A DNA stretch of 64,000 bases from Scolanthus callimorphus (GCA_033964015.1 CM066920.1:9763912-9827911), one strand, 5' to 3'. Shown: positions 53,973 to 64,000, counted from the stretch's first letter. Notes: generated by a model from the letters alone, not told the origin. A program made the numbers and translations.

Positions 53973-56713
53973 CTATTTGGCGCAGCAATCAGGGCAACGT
54001 TGTAGTCCATTTTCGTTGCACTTTGTACATCGCAATCCAGTGATTTCTCGGTTCATTCGCATGGGTCGGACTCGCTTGCTCCCATTGCATGACGGGCAGT
54101 TCACATAACGAAACCCACCACATCTTTGACACACAGAACCGTCAAGTTTCTAGAAAAGAAAGATAGGATAGTTACCGCCCCGTCTATTTTGGTTGCAACC
54201 CGGTTTGTGTCTTCCTACCTGCTTTCTTTTATTTCCAGATTCTCTTCCCTGGAGCGAATTTCTTGGTCCCCCTCATCTTTCTTATTTCCATGATATTCCA
54301 AATTACATTTTTAGTTTTCGTGTTTTCCTGGGCAGGCACTTATGTTAAACAATGAAGCGTAGTTCTTTACCTTAAACCCTGAAAGTAGCTCCTTCAATTG
54401 CCCTGTGTCGTTAAGATGTATTAATTCCTCCTTTCCCTGGCAAAAAACGAGGAAAATGACATACATGAATCAAGTATAAGTTTTGAATCCTATAATAGCT
54501 GCGATATTTATTTCAGAGAAAGTTAAGGTCGCCCATGGCTAATTTACAAAAAAACGCAAAAAAGTCAATTTTCTTGGCAAATGTGGCAAGGTTGTGTTTT
54601 CCAGTGTTTTACCCCTGGGCCACCTTAAAAGTACGTGCTTCACGACAAAGACGTTTTCAGAGGGCATCTTCAGTTTTGCATTTGCTGTGGCAAACAATAA
54701 CCAGACAAATGCATTTTTATAAGCATCATTTTTTCTATCATTTCACTCCTCTTCAGTTTTTCTAGCGACTATCTGTTGTTTATTTCACTCGGCTAAAACA
54801 TTGTTTTTCATGATGGCTTCTACCGAGACAACGAAAGCACGCAGACATTATACCCGGCAGCCATGTAGCTCCATGTGCACAAAACCAAAAAAATCAGACC
54901 AAAGGCGTGCGACAAAGGTCTGGAAACATTCGATAGTTAAACAAATTAATTCTAATACTACTAGCTCCAAAGTTGTTTACCACAGACATCTTGTCAAGTC
55001 TGCACATAAATACATAAACATTGTATCTTCATGCGGGCAATGGAAACAAAGTAGAGGCTGCTGCTTTTGTAGCTGCAAGGCAATTATATCTGTGATGCTT
55101 ATCAATATTCCTTGTAAAAAATCAGGAAAGGATAATTAATATTTTGATTGTTGGATTTATTGGGATTAGGACCGATTATGTGCACAAAAAGAGGAAAACT
55201 CTATAAGCTCCACAAAATTCACATGAACGGGAAACCTAATCATTAGTCACTCTTATTTTCAGAAACTAAAGCGATTTATGGCTAAATGTATTTAGCACGC
55301 AATAAAGGTCCCTAAATTGCATTTAAACCGCTGACGCATTGACCTCATGTTTAATTTCTATTGCAATGCTCTTCTAATATAACAGACCAAAATGTAAATA
55401 ATAACATGACATGCCATGTCATGAACGCCAAAAGAACCCAAACTTATGTACAGAAAGTGAAATCATATACTCCAGCTAATTTGAATTTTTGACCTCTAAG
55501 TGGTTTTGCTCAGAGAATTACAACTCACGTTTGGAGCTTTGTAGTAACTAGAACTTCTTTCTGTATTAGTCAGGGATTGTTTCACGCAAAGGGGCCTCTG
55601 GTAGGAGGTATTTTCAAGTGGATTCACTTGGGTCAGAAAGCATAATTTAATCATATGTCTTCATTTGTGCTCCAAAATTATTGCTAAACGAAAGCTTGTC
55701 CCCTGCAAGAACCTTTCATTTATTTACATTCCAGAATAAAAATAGATCCTAGATGCATAAATTTATCGACACTCAAAATGTGTGAACTTCATAATAAACA
55801 ACGCACCCTCTCGAGTACTGATGTAACTTATGTTAACTTGAGTGGGTGATAACGAACTATACGAGAACTATTTTTATTCACTCACCCCAATGCACACTCC
55901 GTTCACAAATACTTGAGGCACAGCAGCCTTAACCATGTGCAGCCTTTGATCAAGCTCAATTTGAAACTCTTTATGCAGAAATATGTCCCTTTCGTCTGTT
56001 TCGAGATTCAAATTGTCGAAAATTTTCTTCACATATCGACACTCGTGTACTGTGGAACGGATTCCTCCCATCGAAGTTGTATAAATTATAATTTTGCCCG
56101 TAGAATCGTCCGTACTTTCCTGAAATAAATTAAGAATTATTTATGAGTTAAAATATAACCTCCAGCATTTCGTTGTCTTTTGTTAGGACAAACAAAATAG
56201 TACAAATGAATAAACCTTGACATAAAACGCCTTTTTGATTTTTAAATAACAATTTTTTACCTCTAAAATTCTTGAATTTCCATGAGCGGCACTATATAGA
56301 TAAGCGTCTGTTCTTTGCTTTATAATATTTTTAATTCCTCGAACTGTTCCAGTCGGCCCAACAATCGTCTCTTTCCTTCCATCTTCGCCATTTATGGCTT
56401 CTTGCAAAGTCATATCCACGTCTCCATTTTGCTTGTCAGTAAAGCCTTTGAGTTGAACTCCATTATGTGCCCCTCCGTTCTGACTGCATTCTGACATTCT
56501 GAAATGCCGAGTTCGACCCTTTTGGAAAAACGAAAAAGGCCTGTGGTGGTTGTGGATATGACCTGCTTTGCCAGCCTTAGTTCTTTGCTCTACAGTTTCA
56601 TGGTTGTTTTGAGTTTCCAGCGACGAATTTTCCGGACTTCGCAACGACATCTCTATACCACGGCATTCAAATTCAAGTACAGACTTTTCAACTTCAATAC
56701 AAAAACACAGCAT
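53973..56713 (-). CDS. GRXCR1: GRXCR1-like cysteine-rich glutaredoxin-domain protein, about 309 aa, four exons
   Basis: In vertebrates GRXCR1 localises along stereocilia and controls hair-bundle growth; loss causes deafness. Exons on the minus strand: 56713-56261, 56119-55886, 54436-54371, 54149-53973; all junctions are phase 0. The N-terminal exon is polar and poorly conserved except for GTVRGIKN near its end, which matches the family. Exon 2 starts the thioredoxin-fold glutaredoxin domain (GKIIIYTTSMGGIRSTVHEC), but the usual CPYC-type redox motif is absent, as in vertebrate GRXCR1. PQVFVNGVCIG is the cis-Pro strand. The C-terminal exon holds four CxxC zinc-ribbon-like pairs (CQRC, CPSC, CTKC, CPDC) and the family hallmark CNENGLQRC. 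The human protein is 290 aa. The start is uncertain: the first ATG is at 56713, with later candidates including the one giving MSECSQNG. Frame fully open. Confidence 0.9.
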
Positions 56714-57360
56714 GGAGTGTGAAAGTTTCGGCTACTCTGAAAAACCTGCTCAGTCAGAAACGTCAAAGATTAAAGAAACAAAATAAAGCATCGTGCAGTG
56801 ATTGGACCAAAATATTTGCTAACTTGCCGGATCAGAAAAATGCTGCTAAAAACATCCTCTAAACGGAACTTATGAAAGTTCTACAACTTTCTTTAATTTA
56901 AAAAGTACGATTTCCCACGCATATTACTTAAGTCATGATTGAACGAGCAAAAAGATTAATGGAAAAATTCCCTTTTGTTTTGTTTTGGTTTAGACGTGAT
57001 GCATAAAGTGTCAAGATTTGCATAATTACCAAGGAGAATAGCATATTACTAAGGATTCTTAATTGCTGACTTCGCAAAAAACAGGTGGTAAAAATAGATG
57101 AAGTATCGTTAAAATCGGTACGATTGTCACACATAATTATTTTTTAAGTTCAAAATCACATTTAAAATAAATGGATTTCTGCAGAAAAAGGTATTTCTTA
57201 AACGGGTTTAAAAACATATTTCGCTTCCCTTTCGCAATGGGAAAAAGTCACGACTTATTGAACTCTTGCCATTTATTATTGATTGAATTTTAGATTAAAT
57301 CGTCACCAGATATTTGGAATGCAATTGAAAATAGAACCACTTGTAATGTTATTCAGAGTA

Positions 57361-57552
57361 AGACCCCGTCCACACTACACCGTTTTCAAACGAAAACGGA
57401 TACGTTTTGCTCTGGATACGGCTATCGACCACACTACAACGCCGAAAACGATCACCGAAAACGGCGAAAACAAGTGTGGACGCAAATCTTTTTGAAAACG
57501 GAGCAAAAAGTATCCGTTTTCGTTTGAAAACGGTGTAGTGTGGACGGGATCT
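57361..57552. mobile_element. MITE of about 192 bp with CCGTCCACACTACACCG ends
   Basis: AGACCCCGTCCACACTACAC then CGTTTTCAAACGAAAACGG pairs with CCGTTTTCGTTTGAAAACGG then TGTAGTGTGGACGGGATCT. The interior has ACCACACTACAACG and AAAACGGCGAAAACAAG. It lies upstream of the GRXCR1-like gene. Confidence 0.9.
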
Positions 57553-58443
57553 AAGCCTCCTCGATGAGCTCAAGTCTCTCTTGAGGCAAACTCTGTGTTA
57601 GAATATGTAAAAAAAAAAACACCTAAAAAGCGAAACCAAAACCAAAGATAAAAACGGGCAGGTAAAAAATGACTTTCTTGTCAAGTAAAATAAATGACAG
57701 AACACCGTGTTCCCCACGTAGCTTTCCAGATACTGTATTCATTTTCCTTTCTCCTAGCTTGGAGGGTGACTCTGACTTTAACCTAAAAATGCACGGGATC
57801 AGAAAATTATGTTCATTTACCGAGTGAAAAAAAAAACACCCGATGCATTACACAAGACCTGAAAGTGCGACCAATACAGTCATCAATGCCACTAAATTTT
57901 GATCTCCGGCGACTAATGTCCCTCTCCAGTCGCCAAGGGGTGACTTCATTTTATACAACCTCATTAGGCGGCCAAGTGTTTCAATATGGCGACCACTTTT
58001 ACTGTCTCGTTCCCAGGCGTCTCAGGTAGGTCAAAACTTCGTTCCTTTCTTCTTGCCCCTCCCCTTCTCTCCATTTTCGCCCTCGCCCCACATTTGGCAT
58101 GGTCAAATCATCGAAAATCTCTCGTGCTTTCAGCCTTTTCTCTGACCCTCAAACTCCACTGAAGTCTCACTGCAGTCTACACGAGACGGGTACTTGATAT
58201 TCAGTAGTTTGTGCTTGGATGATGTGCCAAAATGTGTGGAGGTATACCTTAAGCATACGTCACCCCACCTCCAAGAGGCCTCATCTCAATACACCACTAG
58301 AAATATTGACACCTCAATCATGGGCTACAGAGGGGGCTTATGGCAGCCCAGCACGAATTCTGAGTAGAAGGGCTCTGAAGATGAAGGAAAAGAGAAAATG
58401 ATGTATATCTCATGTCAAAGCTAAGGGGAAGAGATAGTGGCCG

Positions 58444-58677
58444 ACTTACTAATCCCCTTGCAGAAGATCAGGTATGGCTAGAGCAGATTTCGTATGACTG
58501 TGAAAGGTGCCGCGGCAAAGCCGCCACTACGCGATTTCATTCCGTATCTACAGCAGGCCAGGTTCCGTGCTGCGACCGCGCTCATGCCGCGCCGTGTCTC
58601 GGCACTTCTCACAGTCATACGAAATCTGCTCTAGTGACATACTTACTAATCCCCTTGCAGAAGATCAGGTATGGCTA
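58444..58677 (+). repeat. 37-bp perfect direct repeats flanking a MITE
   Basis: ACTTACTAATCCCCTTGCAG then AAGATCAGGTATGGCTA occurs at 58444-58480 and again at 58641-58677. The MITE at 58479-58633 starts in the last two bases (TA) of the first copy. The repeat is much longer than a normal target duplication for this family. Confidence 0.95.
58479..58633. mobile_element. TAGAGC-family MITE
   Basis: TAGAGCAGATTTCGTATGAC on the left, GTCATACGAAATCTGCTCTA on the right, bounded by TA. The interior is closely related to the copy at 6050-6229. Confidence 0.9.
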
Positions 58678-59729
58678 ATGTACAGGGTTGAAGGGATGTG
58701 TATGTGTGCCATTTGAGCAGCCAGCAAAGTTAACAAACCTGACTGATTGTTAGCATGTTTCGACAGGTTCTTACCCCCTGGGTTATGTGGCCAAGGACAG
58801 AGAACTGAGGATAATATCACAGGACCAGTGTCCAAAGTAGCCTGAATTCCAGCCATCTCTTCGCTCTTGATCGTACCTCACTTTGCGAGACGAGACGTCT
58901 GAATTTGCCGCGAACAGTCTCGTACCCTGACGTTATTTTTTTGCGCCTCTTGCGGTGATTTTCTTAGTGAAAATTGTTTTGTAGGCGTAGGGACTGGGAA
59001 TGAGTATATCACACGGCGCGCAATGAACTGTAGAATATTCGCGAAAAATTTTTTCACCGCATATCCCATAACTCTCTGCGCGCCCTGTTAAAACTATCCC
59101 ACAACTCCCTGCACGCCCTGCTAAAACTATCCCACAAATCCTTGCGCGCCCTAAAAAAAATGGAAAGCGTCTGCTGACACAAAATAGATCAGTAGGTCCG
59201 TTGCTTGCCTTCAGTACGATTCCATGGCAACAACCCTACAATTAACAGGGGAGTACCCAGGATTTTTTTGAAGGGGGGTTCCACTTTGCTATTCTCCTGT
59301 CCCTATCTATAAATTTCGGGAGGAACAATATAGACCCATTCAATAAGTCCAGTCATACATATTTTCCGCGAATGACGTCAAACGTATTATTTTGAAATGT
59401 GTTCAATTGACCAAAAATTGAAAAGAATTATATTAATTGATGGAAAAAATATGTTGGCTAAAAATAGGGGGGTTCCGGAACCCATGGACCCCCCATCCCT
59501 GGGTACGCCCCTGATTGAGCGAAAAACCATGCGAGCCAGACATCAAGGCATCACAACTGTTGAAGAAGGCGTGCGTTGTCTTGGAAATGCTGTTAGAATG
59601 AACTAGAAAAGCTTGTGATGAATTCAGACGTCTCCTTTTACAAAGTGAGTTAGGGTCGAGTGTGAATTGACGGCTGAAATTCAGGCTCCATTCCAAGTGC
59701 AGTGGTGCATGTCATCATGGCCTGCAAGA
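58678..59729. other. Intergenic DNA downstream of the Nudix gene; no gene recognised
   Basis: It contains a short local repeat (CATAACTCTCTGCGCGCCCT, CACAACTCCCTGCACGCCCT, CACAAATCCTTGCGCGCCCT at about 59067-59150). It also has GGGGAGTACCCAGG (59249) facing CTGGGTACGCCCC (59500), resembling the ends of the poly-G family. No coding exon. Confidence 0.45.
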
Positions 59730-62700
59730 TCATAATTCATAAAATGTTTTTCTCCCACCTGTATCAGGGCTGACTTCTCCATGGCGGATCAGGAATTCAA
59801 GAACAACAAGGGCACAATTGGGCTTGAATTCTTCTGTGGCGATTTTCGCTTTGACCTAGGATTGTAACAATACCCTCAAATAGTTAAAATTCATTGCTCC
59901 CTTAACCACCCTAGAATTCCAGGTTCTTTCTTTGGAAACAAACTGCAATCCAGTTTAACCACTTGGAAACCTGGGTATTTTTAGGAATACTCATACTGGA
60001 ATTTCACTCTTAGCCGAGATAGACAATGGAAAACACTATTTTACTAGCTGTTCTGGTTGTTGAAATTATAGAGGACCTCCATAAGGTTTGAGGGAGGGGG
60101 TCTAGATTTGTTTTGAGACTGCCCAATAGTCAATATGTGCACATGCTGACACATACCTTTTCAATAGGCCAAAAGTAGAAGTTACTGACTTCACCATCGC
60201 AAGGTGTAGGGATGAAATCAGCTGGGAGATGAATATCATATACAAACTGAAGCTCTGGGAAGATACCTCTCTCATCTTCAAACACATAGCTGAAGAATAA
60301 AGCATGAGCTTTAGAAAACCATGCACAGATCTTTGATAAAAAGTTCAATAAATTTGGTCCCAGTTTAAATTAACAGGCACAAACATACAGGGTTTTCTGA
60401 TAGATTTTGTAGAAAAAACTCCAGCTGTTGGAAAGTAAAAAAGTCTGACTGATGTGGCTGCTTCACAGACACCATCTTTGACTAATTGTGATGTTCTTAT
60501 CCTGAGCCCTTCACAACACACATGCCCTACACAACACCTAAACAACCCCTGTTTGGTTAAATGTATGTGTGTGGCTTATAATTTATGATAGGGAGGATCA
60601 AAAGGTCCAAGTACCTCACTGTCCCTGTAGGTATGGCTAGTCTTGCAAGGGCTTCTGGGATAGCAGCCTCCTCTGCACATTCTTTGATTAAGGTCTTTGT
60701 GGGACTATCTCCACATGTGATACCACCTGCAACCTGCAACAAAATGTCTGGTGTTTTTAAGAACCTGTTGAAACCACAGGCACTCAATTTTGTTCATAAT
60801 CCTATACTGTATTTTCTGGAGGTATAGTATGGAATCTGTCATCAAGACTTTGTGAGGAGTACAGGGTAGCATTGGGGGTACAAATATCTAATTTCTGAAA
60901 GGCTTTGCTTGTTGTCTTTCAACTTCTTTTCACTGCTCAATCAAATGAAAAGGTGAATATATTAGCTACAAATGTTTTGTCTCTTGCCTCACCATCTGAT
61001 CCAGTTTTCCAGGATATGTTGGTTTTGACAAACTTCTTTTTGCCACCCACATGAAGAGCTCACCACTTTTGTTTCTATGGTAACCATTCAAGTGAGCTCC
61101 ATACTGAGTTATCCCTAAGAGACCTGAAATATAATACAAACAATTCCTTTTATTACAACCTCCACAGGGGAGTAGCCAGGGGGGAAATTTGAACATTTTT
61201 GTCCCATGTTTTCACTATCCCCCCCCCCTTCAGAAATTCCTTGCTACGCCACTGCTCCATGTCAAAGATAATGTACTTGAGATACAAATTGTAATCATAA
61301 GACTTACAACAGGCAGCTCTTTCCATCATGAAGAATGGAGCTTCACTGAAAGATCTTCCAACTGCATACATCTTTAGAAAAAGAGCATTTGCTTTAAATT
61401 ATAGCATCACAAAAGTACTGGTAAGTCTTGGAAAAAATGAACAGCTTCTTAATTTTTCTAGAACTACTGGCCATGCAAGACACAATCAGCTTGACAGGGC
61501 CCGACATTAACTTTTTTCGCTAGGCGCTATTGGCGACTAATTAAAAAAATTATTTGCCAAAATGCAAACTTTTAAGTCACCACATAAACATGGATCTCAG
61601 CTGAACTTAGAAAGATGGGGTGCCATTTGGTGACTAGCTCTAAAATTTTGATCACCAAGCTTTGAAATTTAGTTACCATTGGCGACCATATTAGCCTGTA
61701 GTTCTTTAATGTCCCCCCCCCCCTGAAACAGGGTAGAGTAGAAAGGACCTTGGTTTATTGACCTTGGTTTATTGTCTCATTTGAAAGACGTAATGTTAAC
61801 CGTAAATCCTTACTGCCCTGTAATCCAGCTCACTGCAATCTGCCATGCAGCTCAGATTATAGTGAAACACCCTATTCCTTTGGAACATGAGTAAACAAGA
61901 GCACCCCCTCACTCCTGAAAAAGGAAGCATTATGTCAAATACACACATTTTTGAGCTGCAAAATAATTCTTGTACCTCATTTCTCCACCCTCTGAGGGTC
62001 ACAAATAAATCTTTCTCCCTAAATTCCTGCATAACATCATTGACCTTCTGTGTTCTTTCTTCAAAGGCTTTTAGGCTGGTTGCTAAGGTAACATGATCAA
62101 CTGTTCCATTTTCTGTCATGATGGCATGGAACACATCTGGGTGCTTCATCAACTTAGGCAACACCAAGGGTGGGATAATACCTACACAGGTATTGTCTAT
62201 GATAAATGGCTTACATAGGGCCTGTGATGATCCTAACATGAACAATGAGAACATATTACTTTAAACAGGGTTGTGTATCAAAACAATCATCTTGGGTCAC
62301 AATTGAATTAGAGTGCAATGAAAATACTTTTTTTTGCAAACTGGTTCACATCAGGAAAAGTCAAGAACTCTTTAACATATTCACACTTCCGTGTTACATA
62401 AAATGAATAATTTACATTGTGTGGTTCCAGAAATTATCCATACCCCCCCTACAGAAGGGCATTGGAAATTCCAGAGGGGTGGGGGGTCAATTTACCTGAT
62501 CATTTCCATAGAAATACTGTATTTTTCCTTGGAAATTCCAGAGGGGTGGGGGGGGGGGGGTCACTTTCCAAAACCCTTCCGTGGAGGGGGTATGGATATT
62601 TTCTGGAACCACACATTTGAAAAGAAAAGAATGGAGATGCACCACATTTTGACTGTGGGAAATAAAAAAAGAAACAAATAAAATTATAACTTAGTTACAT

Positions 62701-63403
62701 GCTAGAGGATCAGGCACTTTTAATTGCGTACAATACAGGTGTAAATATGCCTAAAATTTTACCCCCAACTTTGGCATAAAATACGTTTTCAGCATTGTAT
62801 TATTATTCTGATTGATTTATGCCTAGATTTTGGTGAACTATGCCAATGATTAATATTTGTTATACATTTGGAGCCCTATAGCTGCCCAAGTGGCAAAATA
62901 GATCCTTTCACGGTTCCTTGATCTTTTGAAAAATCAAGTTGGTAAAAATCCATCCACACATTTTAAAGAGTACCTGAAAATTAGTCAATTTGGCAAGTTT
63001 CAAACTGTCAGGGAGAAGGTAGACTTGAGAGGTCAAGAAAAAGTTTTCCATCAGAGGGAAAACGTTTGATTCGCGCCAACGAAACAACACAATTTCGGCT
63101 CTACCCCGGAGTAAGAACCTGTGTATTATTCACGAGTTGCGTCACAAAGCTTCTTTTGTTTGGTAGAACAAATCATGATGAAAACAGCTGAACTGTTCAC
63201 ACAAAGGCGTCCTCTGGGAATGCACTTGTTGGACACGATTTTTCTATCGAGGCCGACCCTACGCCTCACTCAACATGGTAGGAGAAAGTTCACAAAGCAA
63301 CTTTTTTTCTGAATCTCAACTTACCTTCTGCATGGAAATTATTAATCCGATGGACAAGTTTCAGCATTTCTCGAGACCAAGCACTGATTTTACCACGAGA
63401 CAT
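59730..63403 (-). CDS. Nudix hydrolase with N-terminal DUF4743 (thiamine-diphosphate clean-up type), 302 aa, seven exons
   Basis: Exons on the minus strand: 63403-63325, 62232-61976, 61371-61308, 61123-60993, 60733-60615, 60289-60157, 59855-59730; phases agree and total 303 codons with the stop. The N-terminal DUF4743 part includes KPFIIDNTCVGIIPP and LFVTLRGWRNE. The Nudix fold follows: MYAVGRSFSEAPFFMMERAA, YGAHLNGY, then the Nudix box AGGITCGDSPTKTLIKECAE continuing EAAI, where the first Glu of the standard box is replaced, as is usual in this subfamily. FVYDIHLPADFIP and LEFLIRHG close the domain. Relatives (plant NUDT20/24, yeast YJR142W, the N-terminal half of fission-yeast Tnr3) hydrolyse oxidised thiamine diphosphate; the role here is inferred from them. 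The last exon may instead splice onward at a GT near its end. The frame is open throughout. Confidence 0.9.
61165..61256 (-). mobile_element. Poly-G MITE family, copy 6 (internally deleted)
   Basis: On the minus strand: GTGGCGTAGCAAGGAATTTC, G-run, GTGAAAACATGGGACAAAAA, TTTCCCCCCTGGCTACTCC. The AAATACAG part is missing. It lies in the Nudix-gene intron between exons 61371-61308 and 61123-60993. Confidence 0.82.
61497..61700. repeat. Possible dispersed repeat with GGCGACTA/TGGTGACT words
   Basis: Words of the type GGCGACTAATT, TTGGTGACTAGC and CATTGGCGACCAT recur here, and similar ones (CCGGCGACTAATGTC, CAGTCGCCAAG) lie at about 57906-57940. It lies in a Nudix-gene intron. Class and boundaries unknown. 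Confidence 0.35.
62418..62615. mobile_element. GGAAATTCCAGAGGGG foldback element in the first Nudix-gene intron region
   Basis: TGTGTGGTTCCAGAAATTAT then CCATACCCCC pairs with GGGGGTATGGATATTTTCTG then GAACCACACA. The interior has two copies of TTGGAAATTCCAGAGGGGTG followed by G-runs. The design resembles the CTGGAATTTCC elements at 29196 and 47706. Confidence 0.85.
63104..63223. mobile_element. Degenerate relative of the MITE at 53397
   Basis: CCCCGGAGTAAGAACCTGTG, GCGTCACAAAGCTTCTTTTG, TTTGGTAGAACAAATCATGA and AAAGGCGTCCTCTGGGAATG align with 53397-53515. The right terminal arm is lost. It lies in the Nudix intron next to the first exon. Confidence 0.75.
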
Positions 63404-63542
63404 TTTTTTTATCGTCTTCTGTCCTCGTCCGCCATTTTGATTTCAGCGCAAGGCCGCTGACTCCTGCTTGGCTTAGCATAAACCACAGGAAGACCAACAA
63501 GGCCTGATTGACCCGATAACCTCGGCCTGTCCCTCGGCCTTG

Positions 63543-63690
63543 ACAATAGACCTTCTCGGCTTGGGCGTAATGTTTTCCATTTCAGATCACGTGGCATTCC
63601 CCTTTGTTTTTCTGCTACGCACCGAAGGATATATGAATATGGAAGCATCCCAAACAAAGAAAGATTACTGATTCGATCAAATGAATGCCA
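63543..63690 (+). repeat. Dispersed repeat shared with 30541-30705
   Basis: TTTCAGATCACGTGGCATTC, TTTGTTTTTCTGCTACGCAC and AAGGATATATGAATATGGAA. It lies upstream of the Nudix-gene start codon; an antisense open frame here is probably accidental. Confidence 0.8.
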
Positions 63691-64000
63691 AGGAATTACC
63701 AAGCATTTTGTAATTTCACCCTAGACCCTTCATTGGTATAATATAGTGTCGTTCTGGGTATTCTTGTTCTATAAGACATGAGATTTTATACGGAGCCGTG
63801 TACCATATATGAAGGATCTACCAATTACCGCTTACATTTCTCGGACTCAGGCCAACAACCTGTACAGACAACTGTTTCCGCTGAAAATTGCGCAGGCACT
63901 TGCAAACTGTTAGAAGTGTCCGTAGACTTTTAGCCAATCAGAAAACGAGTGCTGAGTACAATGAATAATAATCACTTTTGTCCACCGTGACAAATTTTCT
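63691..64000. other. Window end, upstream of the Nudix gene; nothing recognised
   Basis: AT-rich flank with one AGCCAATCAG word at about 63933. No coding exon is supported. Confidence 0.4.

Noticed and set aside
54801..55139. 112-codon open frame on the plus strand inside the GRXCR1-like gene's intron
   Set aside because: No recognisable domain, signal peptide or splice-supported extension; AT-rich sequence gives such frames by chance.
62417..62681. Gly-rich open frames on the plus strand
   Set aside because: They are produced by the G-runs and palindromic arms of the foldback element at 62418-62615.
63409..63702. 97-codon minus-strand frame just upstream of the Nudix gene
   Set aside because: It ends 5 bp before the Nudix start codon in another frame, overlaps a dispersed repeat and shows no motif; it is most likely promoter or 5' UTR sequence.

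Overview
This window looks like nuclear DNA from an early-branching animal, most likely an anthozoan cnidarian (stony coral or sea anemone). The evidence is six multi-exon, intron-rich genes with GT-AG junctions whose products are animal-type proteins, AT-rich non-coding DNA, and a very high density of short palindromic transposons. The taxon is an inference. No bacterial operon, CRISPR array, tRNA or rRNA was recognised.

Layout, left to right: (1) 584-12567 (+), nucleoporin NUP54, with its 5' end outside the window and introns full of repeats. (2) 17089-18391 (+), a two-exon BMP-type TGF-beta ligand with a TATA box. (3) 24285-26811 (-), a two-exon RING-CH (MARCHF-type) membrane ubiquitin ligase. 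(4) 27979-37220 (+), a complete 12-exon aspartylglucosaminidase (AGA), head-to-head with the MARCHF gene across about 1.2 kb. (5) 41085-48441 (+), a five-exon Lys-rich protein with one C-terminal LIM domain and five K/R-x-S-W motifs. (6) 53973-56713 (-), a four-exon GRXCR1-like cysteine-rich glutaredoxin, the family required for vertebrate hair-cell bundles. (7) 59730-63403 (-), a seven-exon DUF4743/Nudix hydrolase of the thiamine-diphosphate clean-up type. The genes do not form one pathway; this is ordinary eukaryotic gene order.

The unusual part is the repeat landscape. More than 20 foldback or MITE-like elements can be delimited by their inverted arms. They include a family with TAGAGC termini flanked by TA; a poly-G family with a conserved core, six copies; one element with 22-bp ends and many AAAGTGCGG subterminal repeats; and, in an AGA intron, one element inserted into another with target duplications of 11 bp (outer) and 9 bp (inner). 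An uninterrupted relative of the outer element lies in a NUP54 intron. There are also two decayed LINE reverse-transcriptase fragments, a 60-bp minisatellite, and several local tandem duplications. One of these copies the last codons, stop codon and 3' UTR of NUP54.

Two genes, NUP54 and the LIM gene, need four single-base additions in total to read through. Each missing base sits in a run of identical bases. This points to consensus errors in the assembly more than to pseudogenes. The other five genes are open in every exon. All exon boundaries were placed by eye from splice signals, reading phase and family knowledge.
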